Below, piece by piece: positions 1 to 4,905 of a DNA stretch of 6,158 nucleotides. Position 1 is the stretch's first letter, and the number at the start of each line of letters is the position of its first letter. The notes below the pieces were generated by a model. That model was not told the origin of the DNA, did no database searches, and saw nothing but the letters and a program-made list of their open reading frames with translations. The stretch lies in NCBI GenBank assembly GCA_028287665.1, contig JAQBPF010000112.1, forward strand, positions 1 through 6,158, given 5' to 3'. This stretch comes from Deinococcus sp. GTDB taxonomy: Bacteria > Deinococcota > Deinococci > Deinococcales > Deinococcaceae. Position numbers and translations under genes: made by a program.

Positions 1-261
1 AGTGTGCAGCCCAGCACGGTGCGCGTCGTGGCGGCCCCCGAACTGCTGGGGCGCCTGCGTGAAGCGGCGGGCACCGTGGCCTACCGCGTGGGCACCTACA
101 CCGCGCCCGTTACCCTGCGGATTCCAGCTGGAGCCCAGGCCTTGGAGGATGTCAGCGTGCGCCTCACGGTGGAGCGGGTCGCTCCGGCTCCGGCGGCCCG
201 TGTGCCCACCCGCCAGGGCACCACTGAGGGCGGCGCAGTTGTCAATGGGTCTGCGCCCTGA
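1..261 (+). CDS. YbbR/CdaR-like protein, C-terminal end (partial)
   Basis: The reading frame is open from the first base and stops at TGA 259-261, so only the last 86 residues are visible and the real start lies outside the window. The visible part reads as one YbbR-type repeat: a VRVVAAPELLGRL strand and helix, a short Val/Thr-rich stretch, then VTLRIPAGAQALEDVSVRLTVE, matching the family pattern of a strand, a P-x-G turn and a final V-x-V-x-V strand. It ends in a low-complexity Ala/Pro/Thr/Gly tail. In Firmicutes such proteins (CdaR) are membrane-anchored, extracytoplasmic partners of the diadenylate cyclase CdaA, and cdaA is usually the gene before. Here cdaA would lie left of the window, so the c-di-AMP link is an inference. 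No membrane segment is visible in this fragment, as expected for the C-terminal end. Confidence 0.6.
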   Translation, partial: SVQPSTVRVVAAPELLGRLREAAGTVAYRVGTYTAPVTLRIPAGAQALEDVSVRLTVERVAPAPAARVPTRQGTTEGGAVVNGSAP

Positions 262-280
262 GGTCAACCTCTGCTGGGCG
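254..280 (+). terminator. Possible terminator-like hairpin at the end of the YbbR-like gene
   Basis: CGCCC (254-258) pairs with GGGCG (276-280). Inside, GAGG (260-263) pairs with CCTC (268-271) around a TCAA loop, leaving an uneven internal loop of 1 and 4 bases. The structure overlaps the stop codon at 259-261. The bases that follow (GCTTCTCAATT) are not a real T tract, so it would be at best a weak intrinsic terminator. It may only be a 3' stabilising hairpin. Confidence 0.3.
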
Positions 281-311
281 GCTTCTCAATTCAGCTCCTA
301 GAATATCCAAC

Positions 312-327
312 TTCCAGAATGCTGGAA
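312..327. repeat. Perfect 16-bp palindrome upstream of yqeK
   Basis: TTCCAG (312-317) and CTGGAA (322-327) are perfect inverted arms around AATG. A further TTCCA follows at 332-336. The site lies about 45-60 bases upstream of the -10 element at 371-376, a plausible place for a dimeric regulator to bind. It also contains the ATG at 319, the most upstream possible yqeK start, which would be odd for a coding start without a Shine-Dalgarno sequence. The palindrome is seen directly; an operator role is inferred. Confidence 0.4.
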
Positions 328-370
328 ACGATTCCACATTTTGCGTCAGCTTGTCTACCCGAGGGTGACG

Positions 371-376
371 TATACT
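371..376 (+). promoter_or_regulatory. Candidate -10 element (TATACT) for yqeK
   Basis: TATACT differs from the bacterial TATAAT by one base and fits the TANNNT pattern. Six bases separate it from an ATG at 383, the spacing expected when transcription begins at or next to the A of a leaderless start codon. No convincing -35 hexamer lies 16-18 bases upstream; TTGTCT (351-356) is too close. If real, it rules out the ATG at 319 as the yqeK start. Confidence 0.45.
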
Positions 377-382
377 TGCGGC

Positions 383-415
383 ATGGTGTGGAGTCTGGTC
401 CACATGCGCGCATGA
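383..415 (+). CDS. Possible leaderless 10-codon upstream ORF coupled to yqeK
   Basis: ATG 383 opens a ten-codon frame encoding MVWSLVHMRA that ends at TGA 413-415. It starts six bases after the TATACT -10 element, where a leaderless message would begin. Its stop overlaps the ATG of yqeK at 412 as ATGA, a classic coupling arrangement. yqeK has no visible Shine-Dalgarno sequence before 412, so restart after this short frame could explain how it is translated. The geometry is visible; expression of the peptide is inferred. Confidence 0.25.
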   Translation: MVWSLVHMRA

Positions 416-1089
416 TTGCCGCACTGCCCCAACCGCGTCATCCCCTCGCCGATCTGGTCGGGTGGGAGGACCGCGTCCGTCTGATGGTGCGCCCCAAGCG
501 TTACCAGCACGTCCTGCGCGTTGCAGAACTCGCTTGCCAAATTGCCTGTGCCAATGGTCTGGATGAATCGCGGGCGTATGCCGCGGGCATTCTGCACGAT
601 ATCGCCCGCGACCTGCCCGACGCTGAACTGTTGCGGCTTGCTCCACCCGAACATCCCATAGACGCCGCGCACCCCCTGGCCCTGCATGGCCGCGCCGCCC
701 GCACGCTGCTGGAACGCTGGGGCTACCGCGACACTGTGGTGCTGGAAGCGGTCGAAGACCACACCACGGGTCCACGCGGCGGTAACCCTGTGTCGGCCTG
801 CGTCTACGTGGCCGATGTCTCGGAACCCGGGCGCGGCGTCAACGAAGACATTCGCCAGTTGGCCCTGCGTGATCTGGACGCGGCGCTGCACCGGGCCATC
901 GCCTCCAAGGTCACCTACCTTCAGGGGCGGGGCATTCAGGTGCATCCCCGCACGCTTCAGGCCTACTACGCCCTGCCGCTGGTGCGCGTGGATCACGGCT
1001 GTAACGCCCCTGAAGACAGCGCTGCCGACCCTCTGATGTCTGAGGCCCCCGCGCCCCGGCTTTCTCTGCGCCGTATTCCATCCTCGTGA
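412..1089 (+). CDS. yqeK: YqeK-family HD-domain hydrolase (bis(5'-nucleosyl)-tetraphosphatase, symmetrical)
   Basis: This cytoplasmic metal-dependent HD phosphohydrolase belongs to the family whose Bacillus and Staphylococcus members split Ap4A into two ADP. Numbered from ATG 412 (225 residues), the expected metal ligands are present: H33 in RYQHVLRVAE, H62-D63 in ILHDIARDLP, H92 in ALHGRAA, H117 in EDHTTG and D135 in VYVADVSEPGR. The DIRQLALRDLDAAL helix typical of YqeK follows. The frame is also open upstream to ATG 319 and GTG 388. I prefer 412 because the likely promoter is at 371-376 and the HD domain starts soon after 412, but no start has a good ribosome binding site. The domain is complete; about 30 residues after it are poorly conserved Ala/Pro/Arg-rich tail. 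YqeK is often next to nadD and rsfS; here nadD is not the immediate upstream gene and an LCP gene sits before rsfS. The product call is firm, the start is not. Confidence 0.86.
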   Translation: MIAALPQPRHPLADLVGWEDRVRLMVRPKRYQHVLRVAELACQIACANGLDESRAYAAGILHDIARDLPDAELLRLAPPEHPIDAAHPLALHGRAARTLLERWGYRDTVVLEAVEDHTTGPRGGNPVSACVYVADVSEPGRGVNEDIRQLALRDLDAALHRAIASKVTYLQGRGIQVHPRTLQAYYALPLVRVDHGCNAPEDSAADPLMSEAPAPRLSLRRIPSS

Positions 1090-1142
1090 GGACGGCTCTG
1101 CTTACCGTATGGTCCGGAACAGCGCCTCCGCTCTGCACTGAC

Positions 1143-1148
1143 TATTCT
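1143..1148 (+). promoter_or_regulatory. Candidate -10 element (TATTCT) for a leaderless lytR transcript
   Basis: TATTCT fits TANNNT and is followed by exactly seven bases and then the GTG start at 1156. No Shine-Dalgarno sequence precedes that GTG, which fits a leaderless message. No good -35 hexamer is seen 16-18 bases upstream. The element lies in the 66-base gap after yqeK, so lytR-rsfS could be transcribed separately from yqeK. Confidence 0.45.
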
Positions 1149-1155
1149 GCCGGGT

Positions 1156-2574
1156 GTGAGTCTGTTGTTCTTTAAGCCTGCGCTTGACGCTGCCGCGCCT
1201 GATCCGGTCAATCCCCGCCCGCTGGCCCGCCTGAGGGCGATGCAGGCTTTTGGCCTGTCTTTGGCGGCTCTGGCTCTGGGCGGCGTGGCCGTGCTGAGTT
1301 CACCGGGAGCGTCCACTCCAGCCACTGCACTGGTGGCAGGCAGCGCTCCGCACTTCACGTTGCTGCTGGCTGGCAAAGACGTCGTGTACTGCTATTACCG
1401 CCAGCCCTGCAAAAATCAGGATCAGCGCGTGGGCATTATTCAGCCGCCCAACACCGATACCCTGATGCTGGTCAAGGTGGATGCTGGCCGGGTCAGTGTG
1501 CTGAACATTCCCCGCGATACCAACGTGGGCGAGTACAACTACCGGGGATCGCCCGCTGCCCAGAAGGTCAACAGCCGCTACTGGGCCGAGGGGCCAGAGG
1601 GTCTGACCCGCGCCGTGGAGGAAATTACAGGCGAGCGTGTGGACGCCTACGTGATTGTCAGGACCGAATACGTAGCCCGCGTGATCGATGCGTTGGGCGG
1701 CCTGGACGTGACGGTGCCCAAGGGCGGGATCGAGTGGGTAGATCAGGCGGCGGGGGTCAACCTGAAGCTGGATGCCGGAAACCACCACCTGGACGGTGAA
1801 ACGGGGGTGTTGTTCCTGCGGGTCCGCAAGGGCTTCGGTGATGACTGGGGCCGGATCGATCACCAGAAACAGGCCCTGACGCAACTGGCGGCCCGCCTGA
1901 AATCTGCCAAAGGACTGGCAGCGCTGCCCACCATCCTGGGCGGCATCGGCAACGGCGTAGAAACCAATGCCGACCCCAACCTGTTGCCCACCCTGCTGCC
2001 CTATCTGCCTCAGCTCAAGCTGACCTTCGCCACTTTGCCGACCGATGAGATTCGCGGGTCGTTTAATCTGGCCGTGAACCGGGAACGGCTGGCACAGGTA
2101 TGGGGAACTTCTGCGCCGGGCCTGCTGGCGGCGGGCAATGAACGAAGGGTCAGTGTTCAGATAGAGGATGCCAGCGGAGCCGCCCTGGGGCCCCGTTTGG
2201 CGCGTGCTCTGGCGGCGCTGGGTTACGATAAGGTCAGTACATACACCGTGCCAGACAGCCCCGAAGCCAGTCAGGTGTTTACGGGCAGCGACGTGGGGGC
2301 CGCCAGCGAATTGGCCGATACACTGGGGTTGCCAAGACTGCAAGGTGAGCGTTTCCCCGTAGAGGCAGGGGAAATCGGTATTCTGCTGGGAACGGACGCC
2401 CGCGAGACCCTCGCGGCACTGAATGCGTACCCGGATGGCCCCGCCCAGATCAGCCCCGATTCGGGCGAATCCGATCAGAGCGGCACGGGCCAGACCGGAG
2501 CAAGCCAGACCGGAGCAAATCAGATCAACCCTGTGCCCCTTTTGGCGGCACACAGCACCACGGAGAATCCATGA
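1156..2574 (+). CDS. LytR-CpsA-Psr (LCP) family cell-wall glycopolymer ligase with LytR_C domain
   Basis: LCP proteins are membrane-anchored enzymes that move polyprenyl-linked glycopolymers onto peptidoglycan outside the cell. Of 472 residues, 1-28 are a short cytoplasmic part, about 29-49 a single hydrophobic membrane segment, and about 95-260 the LCP domain. Visible core motifs are NTDTLMLV (D101), NIPRDTNV (R120-D121), KVNSRYWAEG (K137), GERVDAYVIV and FLRVRKGFGDDWGRIDHQKQ (R222, R224, D230, R233). In most relatives the last motif ends R-Q; here it is H236-Q237. About 331-415 is a LytR_C domain with strand VSVQIEDASG and the final ILLGTDA. The last ~50 residues are a hydrophilic tail with 5-residue repeats. 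GTG 1156 is chosen because it gives a full membrane segment and sits seven bases after TATTCT. The stop overlaps the rsfS start. Which polymer it handles in a Deinococcus-type envelope cannot be told from the sequence. Confidence 0.9.
   Translation: MSLLFFKPALDAAAPDPVNPRPLARLRAMQAFGLSLAALALGGVAVLSSPGASTPATALVAGSAPHFTLLLAGKDVVYCYYRQPCKNQDQRVGIIQPPNTDTLMLVKVDAGRVSVLNIPRDTNVGEYNYRGSPAAQKVNSRYWAEGPEGLTRAVEEITGERVDAYVIVRTEYVARVIDALGGLDVTVPKGGIEWVDQAAGVNLKLDAGNHHLDGETGVLFLRVRKGFGDDWGRIDHQKQALTQLAARLKSAKGLAALPTILGGIGNGVETNADPNLLPTLLPYLPQLKLTFATLPTDEIRGSFNLAVNRERLAQVWGTSAPGLLAAGNERRVSVQIEDASGAALGPRLARALAALGYDKVSTYTVPDSPEASQVFTGSDVGAASELADTLGLPRLQGERFPVEAGEIGILLGTDARETLAALNAYPDGPAQISPDSGESDQSGTGQTGASQTGANQINPVPLLAAHSTTENP
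2476..2535 (+). repeat. 15-bp tandem repeat in the 3' end of the LCP gene
   Basis: Units begin at 2476, 2491, 2506 and, degenerate, 2521. Units two and three share the 13 bases CAGACCGGAGCAA exactly; unit one is diverged, and only the first bases of unit four match. Being five codons long, the repeat keeps frame and encodes QSGTG, QTGAS, QTGAN, then QINPV. It builds a flexible Gln/Gly/Thr tail after the LytR_C domain and is the sort of array that can change copy number by slippage without breaking the gene. Confidence 0.75.
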
Positions 2575-2993
2575 ACTCAGCACCAGAAAACCAGACTGCA
2601 TCCCGCGTCAAGAACCAACTCCGCGCCATCGTGGACGCCGCCCGCGAACGCCGCGCCGAAGACGTCGTGGTCCTTGACCTCACCGACGTTTCTTCGACCC
2701 TCGAGTACTTCATCATCTGCACCGCCAGCGCGGGCTTGCAGCTCAACGCCATTCAGGAAAACGTACGTCAGAAGGCGCAGGAAGCCGGGCTGCCCCGTCC
2801 CAGCGTCGAAGGCCCCAGCGAGCGCTGGCTGCTGCTGGCCTTTGGCGGCGGCATCGTGGTGCACATCATGACCAAAGACGCCCGCGAGTACTACGACCTC
2901 GAAGGCCTCTGGAGCGACGCCCGCAAGCTGGAATTTGCCGAAGCGCCCCGTGACCCCGAAGCCAACGTGACCGAAACGACCCAGGCCGACTAA
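2571..2993 (+). CDS. rsfS: Ribosome silencing factor RsfS
   Basis: RsfS binds ribosomal protein uL14 on the large subunit and blocks joining with the small subunit, lowering translation when nutrients run low. The 140-residue protein shows the family pattern in order: VVVLDLTDVSSTLEYFIICTA (33-52), LQLNAIQENV (56-65) with conserved Q57, the SVEG turn (78-81), W86, the VVHIM strand (96-100), REYYDLEGLWSDA (105-117) and a charged, disordered C-terminus. Length is normal to slightly long. The usual W-x-L-x-D-x-G-D stretch is changed here: A90 replaces the Asp, and GGG gives one extra residue before VVH. ATG 2571 overlaps the LCP stop as ATGA and has GGAG at 2562-2565, five bases upstream, so the two genes are probably translated together. 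It is the last gene before the terminator at 3014-3075. Confidence 0.94.
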   Translation: MNSAPENQTASRVKNQLRAIVDAARERRAEDVVVLDLTDVSSTLEYFIICTASAGLQLNAIQENVRQKAQEAGLPRPSVEGPSERWLLLAFGGGIVVHIMTKDAREYYDLEGLWSDARKLEFAEAPRDPEANVTETTQAD

Positions 2994-3013
2994 GCCTTAA
3001 CCTCTGCCTGTCT

Positions 3014-3075
3014 GGCCTGTACGCCCATGTTGCCCTGTGTTCTGAGGGGGCAGCGCAGGCGTGCGGGCCTTTTTT
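3014..3075 (+). terminator. Rho-independent terminator after rsfS, two-tier hairpin
   Basis: GGCCTGTACGCC (3014-3025) pairs along all 12 positions with GGCGTGCGGGCC (3058-3069), with two G-U wobbles. Six T residues follow at once (3070-3075). The 32-base loop holds a second hairpin, TGCCC (3031-3035) with GGGCA (3048-3052). Stem plus T tract on the + strand is the standard intrinsic terminator design, and it starts 20 bases after the rsfS stop. It separates the lytR-rsfS unit from the phoB operon. Confidence 0.8.
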
Positions 3076-3113
3076 GGGCGCCTTCCACTCACACTGCTGC
3101 CCAACTGTTCTGC

Positions 3114-3141
3114 TTGACCTGACACCCGCCTGACCTGACAC
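3114..3141 (+). promoter_or_regulatory. Pho-box-like direct repeats upstream of phoB
   Basis: Four TTGAC/CTGAC units start at 3114, 3119, 3130 and 3135. The 11-base word TGACCTGACAC is repeated exactly (3115-3125, 3131-3141). CTGACAC-CCGC-CTGACCT (3119-3136) has the 7-4-7 layout and 11-base period of an enterobacterial Pho box, whose half site is CTGTCAT/C, though the spacer is GC-rich rather than AT-rich. PhoB-family regulators bind head-to-tail direct repeats on one face of the helix, and phoB is often autoregulated. The same CTGAC-N6-CTGAC word recurs before phoU at 4880. The repeat is seen; PhoB binding is inferred. Confidence 0.55.
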
Positions 3142-3143
3142 GG

Positions 3144-3149
3144 CAGAAT
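3144..3149 (+). promoter_or_regulatory. Weak candidate -10 element (CAGAAT) for phoB
   Basis: CAGAAT is two bases from TATAAT and lies exactly seven bases before ATG 3157, the same spacing as at lytR. No -35 is apparent; the direct repeats just upstream could replace one if the promoter is activator-dependent. It breaks the TANNNT rule at its first base, so the call is weak. Confidence 0.25.
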
Positions 3150-3156
3150 GAGGGGA

Positions 3157-3846
3157 ATGAGCCACGTGGTTGTGATTGAGGATGAGGGCACAGTGCGCGA
3201 CGTGCTGCGCTTTCATCTGGAACGGGCGGGTCTGCGCGTCACGGCTTTTGAATCGACACGCGGCACTGAGGAAGCGCTGGCTCAGGCCGACGCCTTGGTG
3301 CTGGACTGGATGCTGCCGGGAGAAAGCGGGCTGGGATTCCTGCGGCGGTTGCGGAGCGATCCGGAATTGCGGCGCATGCCCGTGCTGATGCTGACGGCCC
3401 GCGCCGCAGAAGCCGAACGGGTCGAAGGGCTGGAATCGGGAGCAGACGATTACCTGACCAAACCCTTCAGCGCCGCAGAACTGGTGGCGCGGGTGCGGGC
3501 TCTGCTGCGCCGTACCCTGCCCGATACACCTCAGACCCTCACCAATGGCCCGCTGACCGTGGACATCAGCGCTGCCGAGGCCCGCATGGACAGCAAACGC
3601 CTGAATCTGACCCGCCGTGAGTTTGATCTGCTGGCATTCCTGACGCAGCACGCGGGCCGGGTCTATTCGCGCACTGAACTGCTGGACCGGGTGTGGGGCG
3701 CAGATTTCCTGGGTGGAGAGCGCACTGTGGATCAGCACGTTACCCAGCTCCGGGCGCACCTGGGCGACGATCCCACCCGGCCCGACTTTCTGGAAACGGT
3801 GCGCGGCAAAGGCTACCGGATGCGCCCGTGGACCGACGCCGCATGA
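3157..3846 (+). CDS. phoB: PhoB-like response regulator (OmpR/PhoB family)
   Basis: A phosphorylated transcription factor, probably controlling phosphate-starvation genes. Numbered from ATG 3157 (229 residues), the receiver domain is about 1-118: acidic pair E8-D9 in VVVIEDE, phospho-acceptor D50 in VLDWMLPGESG, T80 in MLTAR and K102 in LTKPF. The stretch MLTARAAEAERVEGLESGAD and the LVARVRALLRR helix closely resemble E. coli PhoB. A winged-helix domain follows (about 130-226) with LTRREFDLLAFL, the recognition helix region around ERTVDQHVTQLRAHLG, and the wing ending VRGKGYRM. ATG 3148 is an alternative adding three residues; neither has a well-placed Shine-Dalgarno sequence, and MSHVVVIEDE is the more usual receiver start. 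Its stop overlaps an in-frame ATG of the kinase gene (3843), so the two are an operon. The phosphate role rests on PhoB similarity, the kinase and the adjacent phoU. Confidence 0.87.
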   Translation: MSHVVVIEDEGTVRDVLRFHLERAGLRVTAFESTRGTEEALAQADALVLDWMLPGESGLGFLRRLRSDPELRRMPVLMLTARAAEAERVEGLESGADDYLTKPFSAAELVARVRALLRRTLPDTPQTLTNGPLTVDISAAEARMDSKRLNLTRREFDLLAFLTQHAGRVYSRTELLDRVWGADFLGGERTVDQHVTQLRAHLGDDPTRPDFLETVRGKGYRMRPWTDAA

Positions 3847-3863
3847 CCCCGCAGGCCCCCAAA

Positions 3864-3869
3864 GAGGGA
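3864..3869 (+). promoter_or_regulatory. Ribosome binding site deciding the phoR start
   Basis: GAGGGA lies six bases before ATG 3876, good Shine-Dalgarno spacing. The competing ATG at 3843 has no such site and depends only on ATGA overlap with the phoB stop. This favours 3876 as the main start, although coupled starts at 3843 would add 11 residues. Confidence 0.55.
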
Positions 3870-3875
3870 ACGTCT

Positions 3876-4853
3876 ATGCAGGGCGATTCCATACAGCGTG
3901 ATTCGACCCAGCACGATTCGACACGGGGCGCATGGCTGGACGCTCTGCCGCAGGCCGTGCTGCTGATTGAAGCAGGCAACGTGACCCGCGTGAATGCAGC
4001 GGCGGCCCGCCTGTGGGGTGTGCCGCAGGACCGCGCTGCTGGACGCCCGGTGCTGGAAATCGTGCGGCGGCACACGCTGGAAGCCCTGGCAGAGCGCGGC
4101 GGAGAGATGGAACTGGAAGTCAGCGGGCGCACCCTCCGCTGCACCGCGACCCGGCAGGGCACTCACAGCGCCCTGATCGTCGAAGACGTGACCGAGCACC
4201 GACGCCGCGAGGCCGAACTGCGCGAGGCAACGGCGGTGCTGTCTCATGAATTCCGGACCCCGGTGGCGGCCCTGCGCGGCGTGCTGGAAGCCCTGGAATA
4301 CGATATGCCCACCGATCTGGCCCAGAACTTTGTGCGGCAGGGCTTGCAGGAAACGGAACGCCTGGCCCGCCTGGTCGAGGACCTCGCCGTGGGGTTTCGG
4401 CCCACCCGTGCCCGGACCCTGCCTCTGGCCGAGGCCTTTGCGCGCGCCGAACGGCTGCTGGGCACAGACCTGAGTGCGCGGCAGGCCACCCTGACCTTTG
4501 GGCAGGATCATCTGGTGAGGGCCGACCCCGACAAGTTGCTGCAGGTGCTGCTGAACCTGATCGAGAATGCCCTCAAATACGGCCCCAACGGGCAGCCCAT
4601 CCACGTCCGGACCGCCGAGCGCGGCACCTGGATAGAGGTAGCGGTGCTGGATTCCGGCCCCGCGATCTCGGACACCGAAAATCTGTTTCGCGCCCACACC
4701 CGTGGGCAGGGAGCCACCGGGCAGGGCAGCGGAATGGGCCTGTATATCGTCCGGAGCATCGTGCATGGCTGGGGCGGGCAGGCCTGGGCCGAGCGCGAGG
4801 GCCAGCACAACGCCTTTTGCTTTACCCTGCCGGGGGTGGCTGGCCTGGGATGA
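3876..4853 (+). CDS. phoR: PhoR-like sensor histidine kinase without membrane segments
   Basis: This is the probable partner kinase of the adjacent response regulator. From ATG 3876 it has 325 residues: a hydrophilic repeat-containing N-terminus (1-18), a PAS-type domain (about 19-105, WLDALPQAVLLIEAGNVTRVN), a DHp domain with H124 in VLSHEFRTP, and an ATPase domain with N227 and N231 in NLIENALKYG, D259 in LDSGPAIS, and the glycine lid GQGSGMGLYIV (282-292). The G1 box is DSGPAI rather than the usual DxGxGI, so its second Gly is Ala. I see no transmembrane helix. E. coli PhoR has an N-terminal membrane region, so this form should be cytoplasmic, or reach the membrane through partners such as PhoU or the Pst transporter (inference). 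ATG 3843, overlapping the phoB stop as ATGA, is the alternative start (336 residues). A different ligand for the PAS domain cannot be excluded. Confidence 0.8.
   Translation: MQGDSIQRDSTQHDSTRGAWLDALPQAVLLIEAGNVTRVNAAAARLWGVPQDRAAGRPVLEIVRRHTLEALAERGGEMELEVSGRTLRCTATRQGTHSALIVEDVTEHRRREAELREATAVLSHEFRTPVAALRGVLEALEYDMPTDLAQNFVRQGLQETERLARLVEDLAVGFRPTRARTLPLAEAFARAERLLGTDLSARQATLTFGQDHLVRADPDKLLQVLLNLIENALKYGPNGQPIHVRTAERGTWIEVAVLDSGPAISDTENLFRAHTRGQGATGQGSGMGLYIVRSIVHGWGGQAWAEREGQHNAFCFTLPGVAGLG
3885..3929 (+). repeat. 15-bp tandem repeat in the 5' end of phoR
   Basis: Three units start with GATTC at 3885, 3900 and 3915 and encode DSIQR, DSTQH and DSTRG. Units two and three share GATTCGAC exactly. 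The repeat is in frame and lies in the hydrophilic segment before the PAS domain. It is unrelated in sequence to the repeat in the LCP gene but has the same 15-base period. Confidence 0.7.
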
Positions 4854-4879
4854 TGGTTGTTGTGTGCAGTTGGTGTGTC

Positions 4880-4897
4880 CTGACGCTGCCCTGACCC
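4880..4897 (+). promoter_or_regulatory. Pho-box-like direct repeat upstream of phoU
   Basis: CTGACGC-TGCC-CTGACCC is a direct repeat of CTGAC with an 11-base period and 7-4-7 layout. It matches the CTGAC-N6-CTGACC arrangement at 3119-3135 in front of phoB. It lies in the 190-base gap between the kinase stop and phoU, upstream of a possible extended -10 at 4914-4922. The shared word before both pho transcription units suggests a common operator; binding itself is inferred. Confidence 0.5.
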
Positions 4898-4905
4898 GCC
4901 CTCCT

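Noticed and set aside
239..270. Possible radiation/desiccation response motif (DdrO operator) near TTGTCAATGGG
   Set aside because: The half sites do not form the expected palindrome, so there is no support for a DdrO site.
351..356. TTGTCT as a -35 box for the yqeK promoter
   Set aside because: Only 14 bases separate it from TATACT, too short for a normal sigma-70 type promoter.
319..411. N-terminal extension of yqeK from ATG 319
   Set aside because: It lacks a ribosome binding site, starts inside a palindrome, contains the likely promoter at 371-376, and lies outside the conserved YqeK domain. It cannot be fully excluded.
1109..1141. Second 10-codon frame (ATG 1109 to TGA 1139-1141) before lytR
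   Set aside because: It resembles the short frame before yqeK in size, but no convincing -10 element stands 6-7 bases before it and it does not overlap the lytR start.
1300..2601. 433-codon open frame on the minus strand opposite the LCP gene
   Set aside because: Its composition is a shadow of GC-rich codon use in the + strand gene, which has clear LCP and LytR_C motifs. No motif or ribosome binding site supports the antisense frame.
3693..3842. Upstream extension of the kinase frame from ATG 3693
   Set aside because: It lies wholly inside phoB and its Arg/Gly/Pro-rich sequence is out-of-frame phoB. Starts at 3843 or 3876 fit better.
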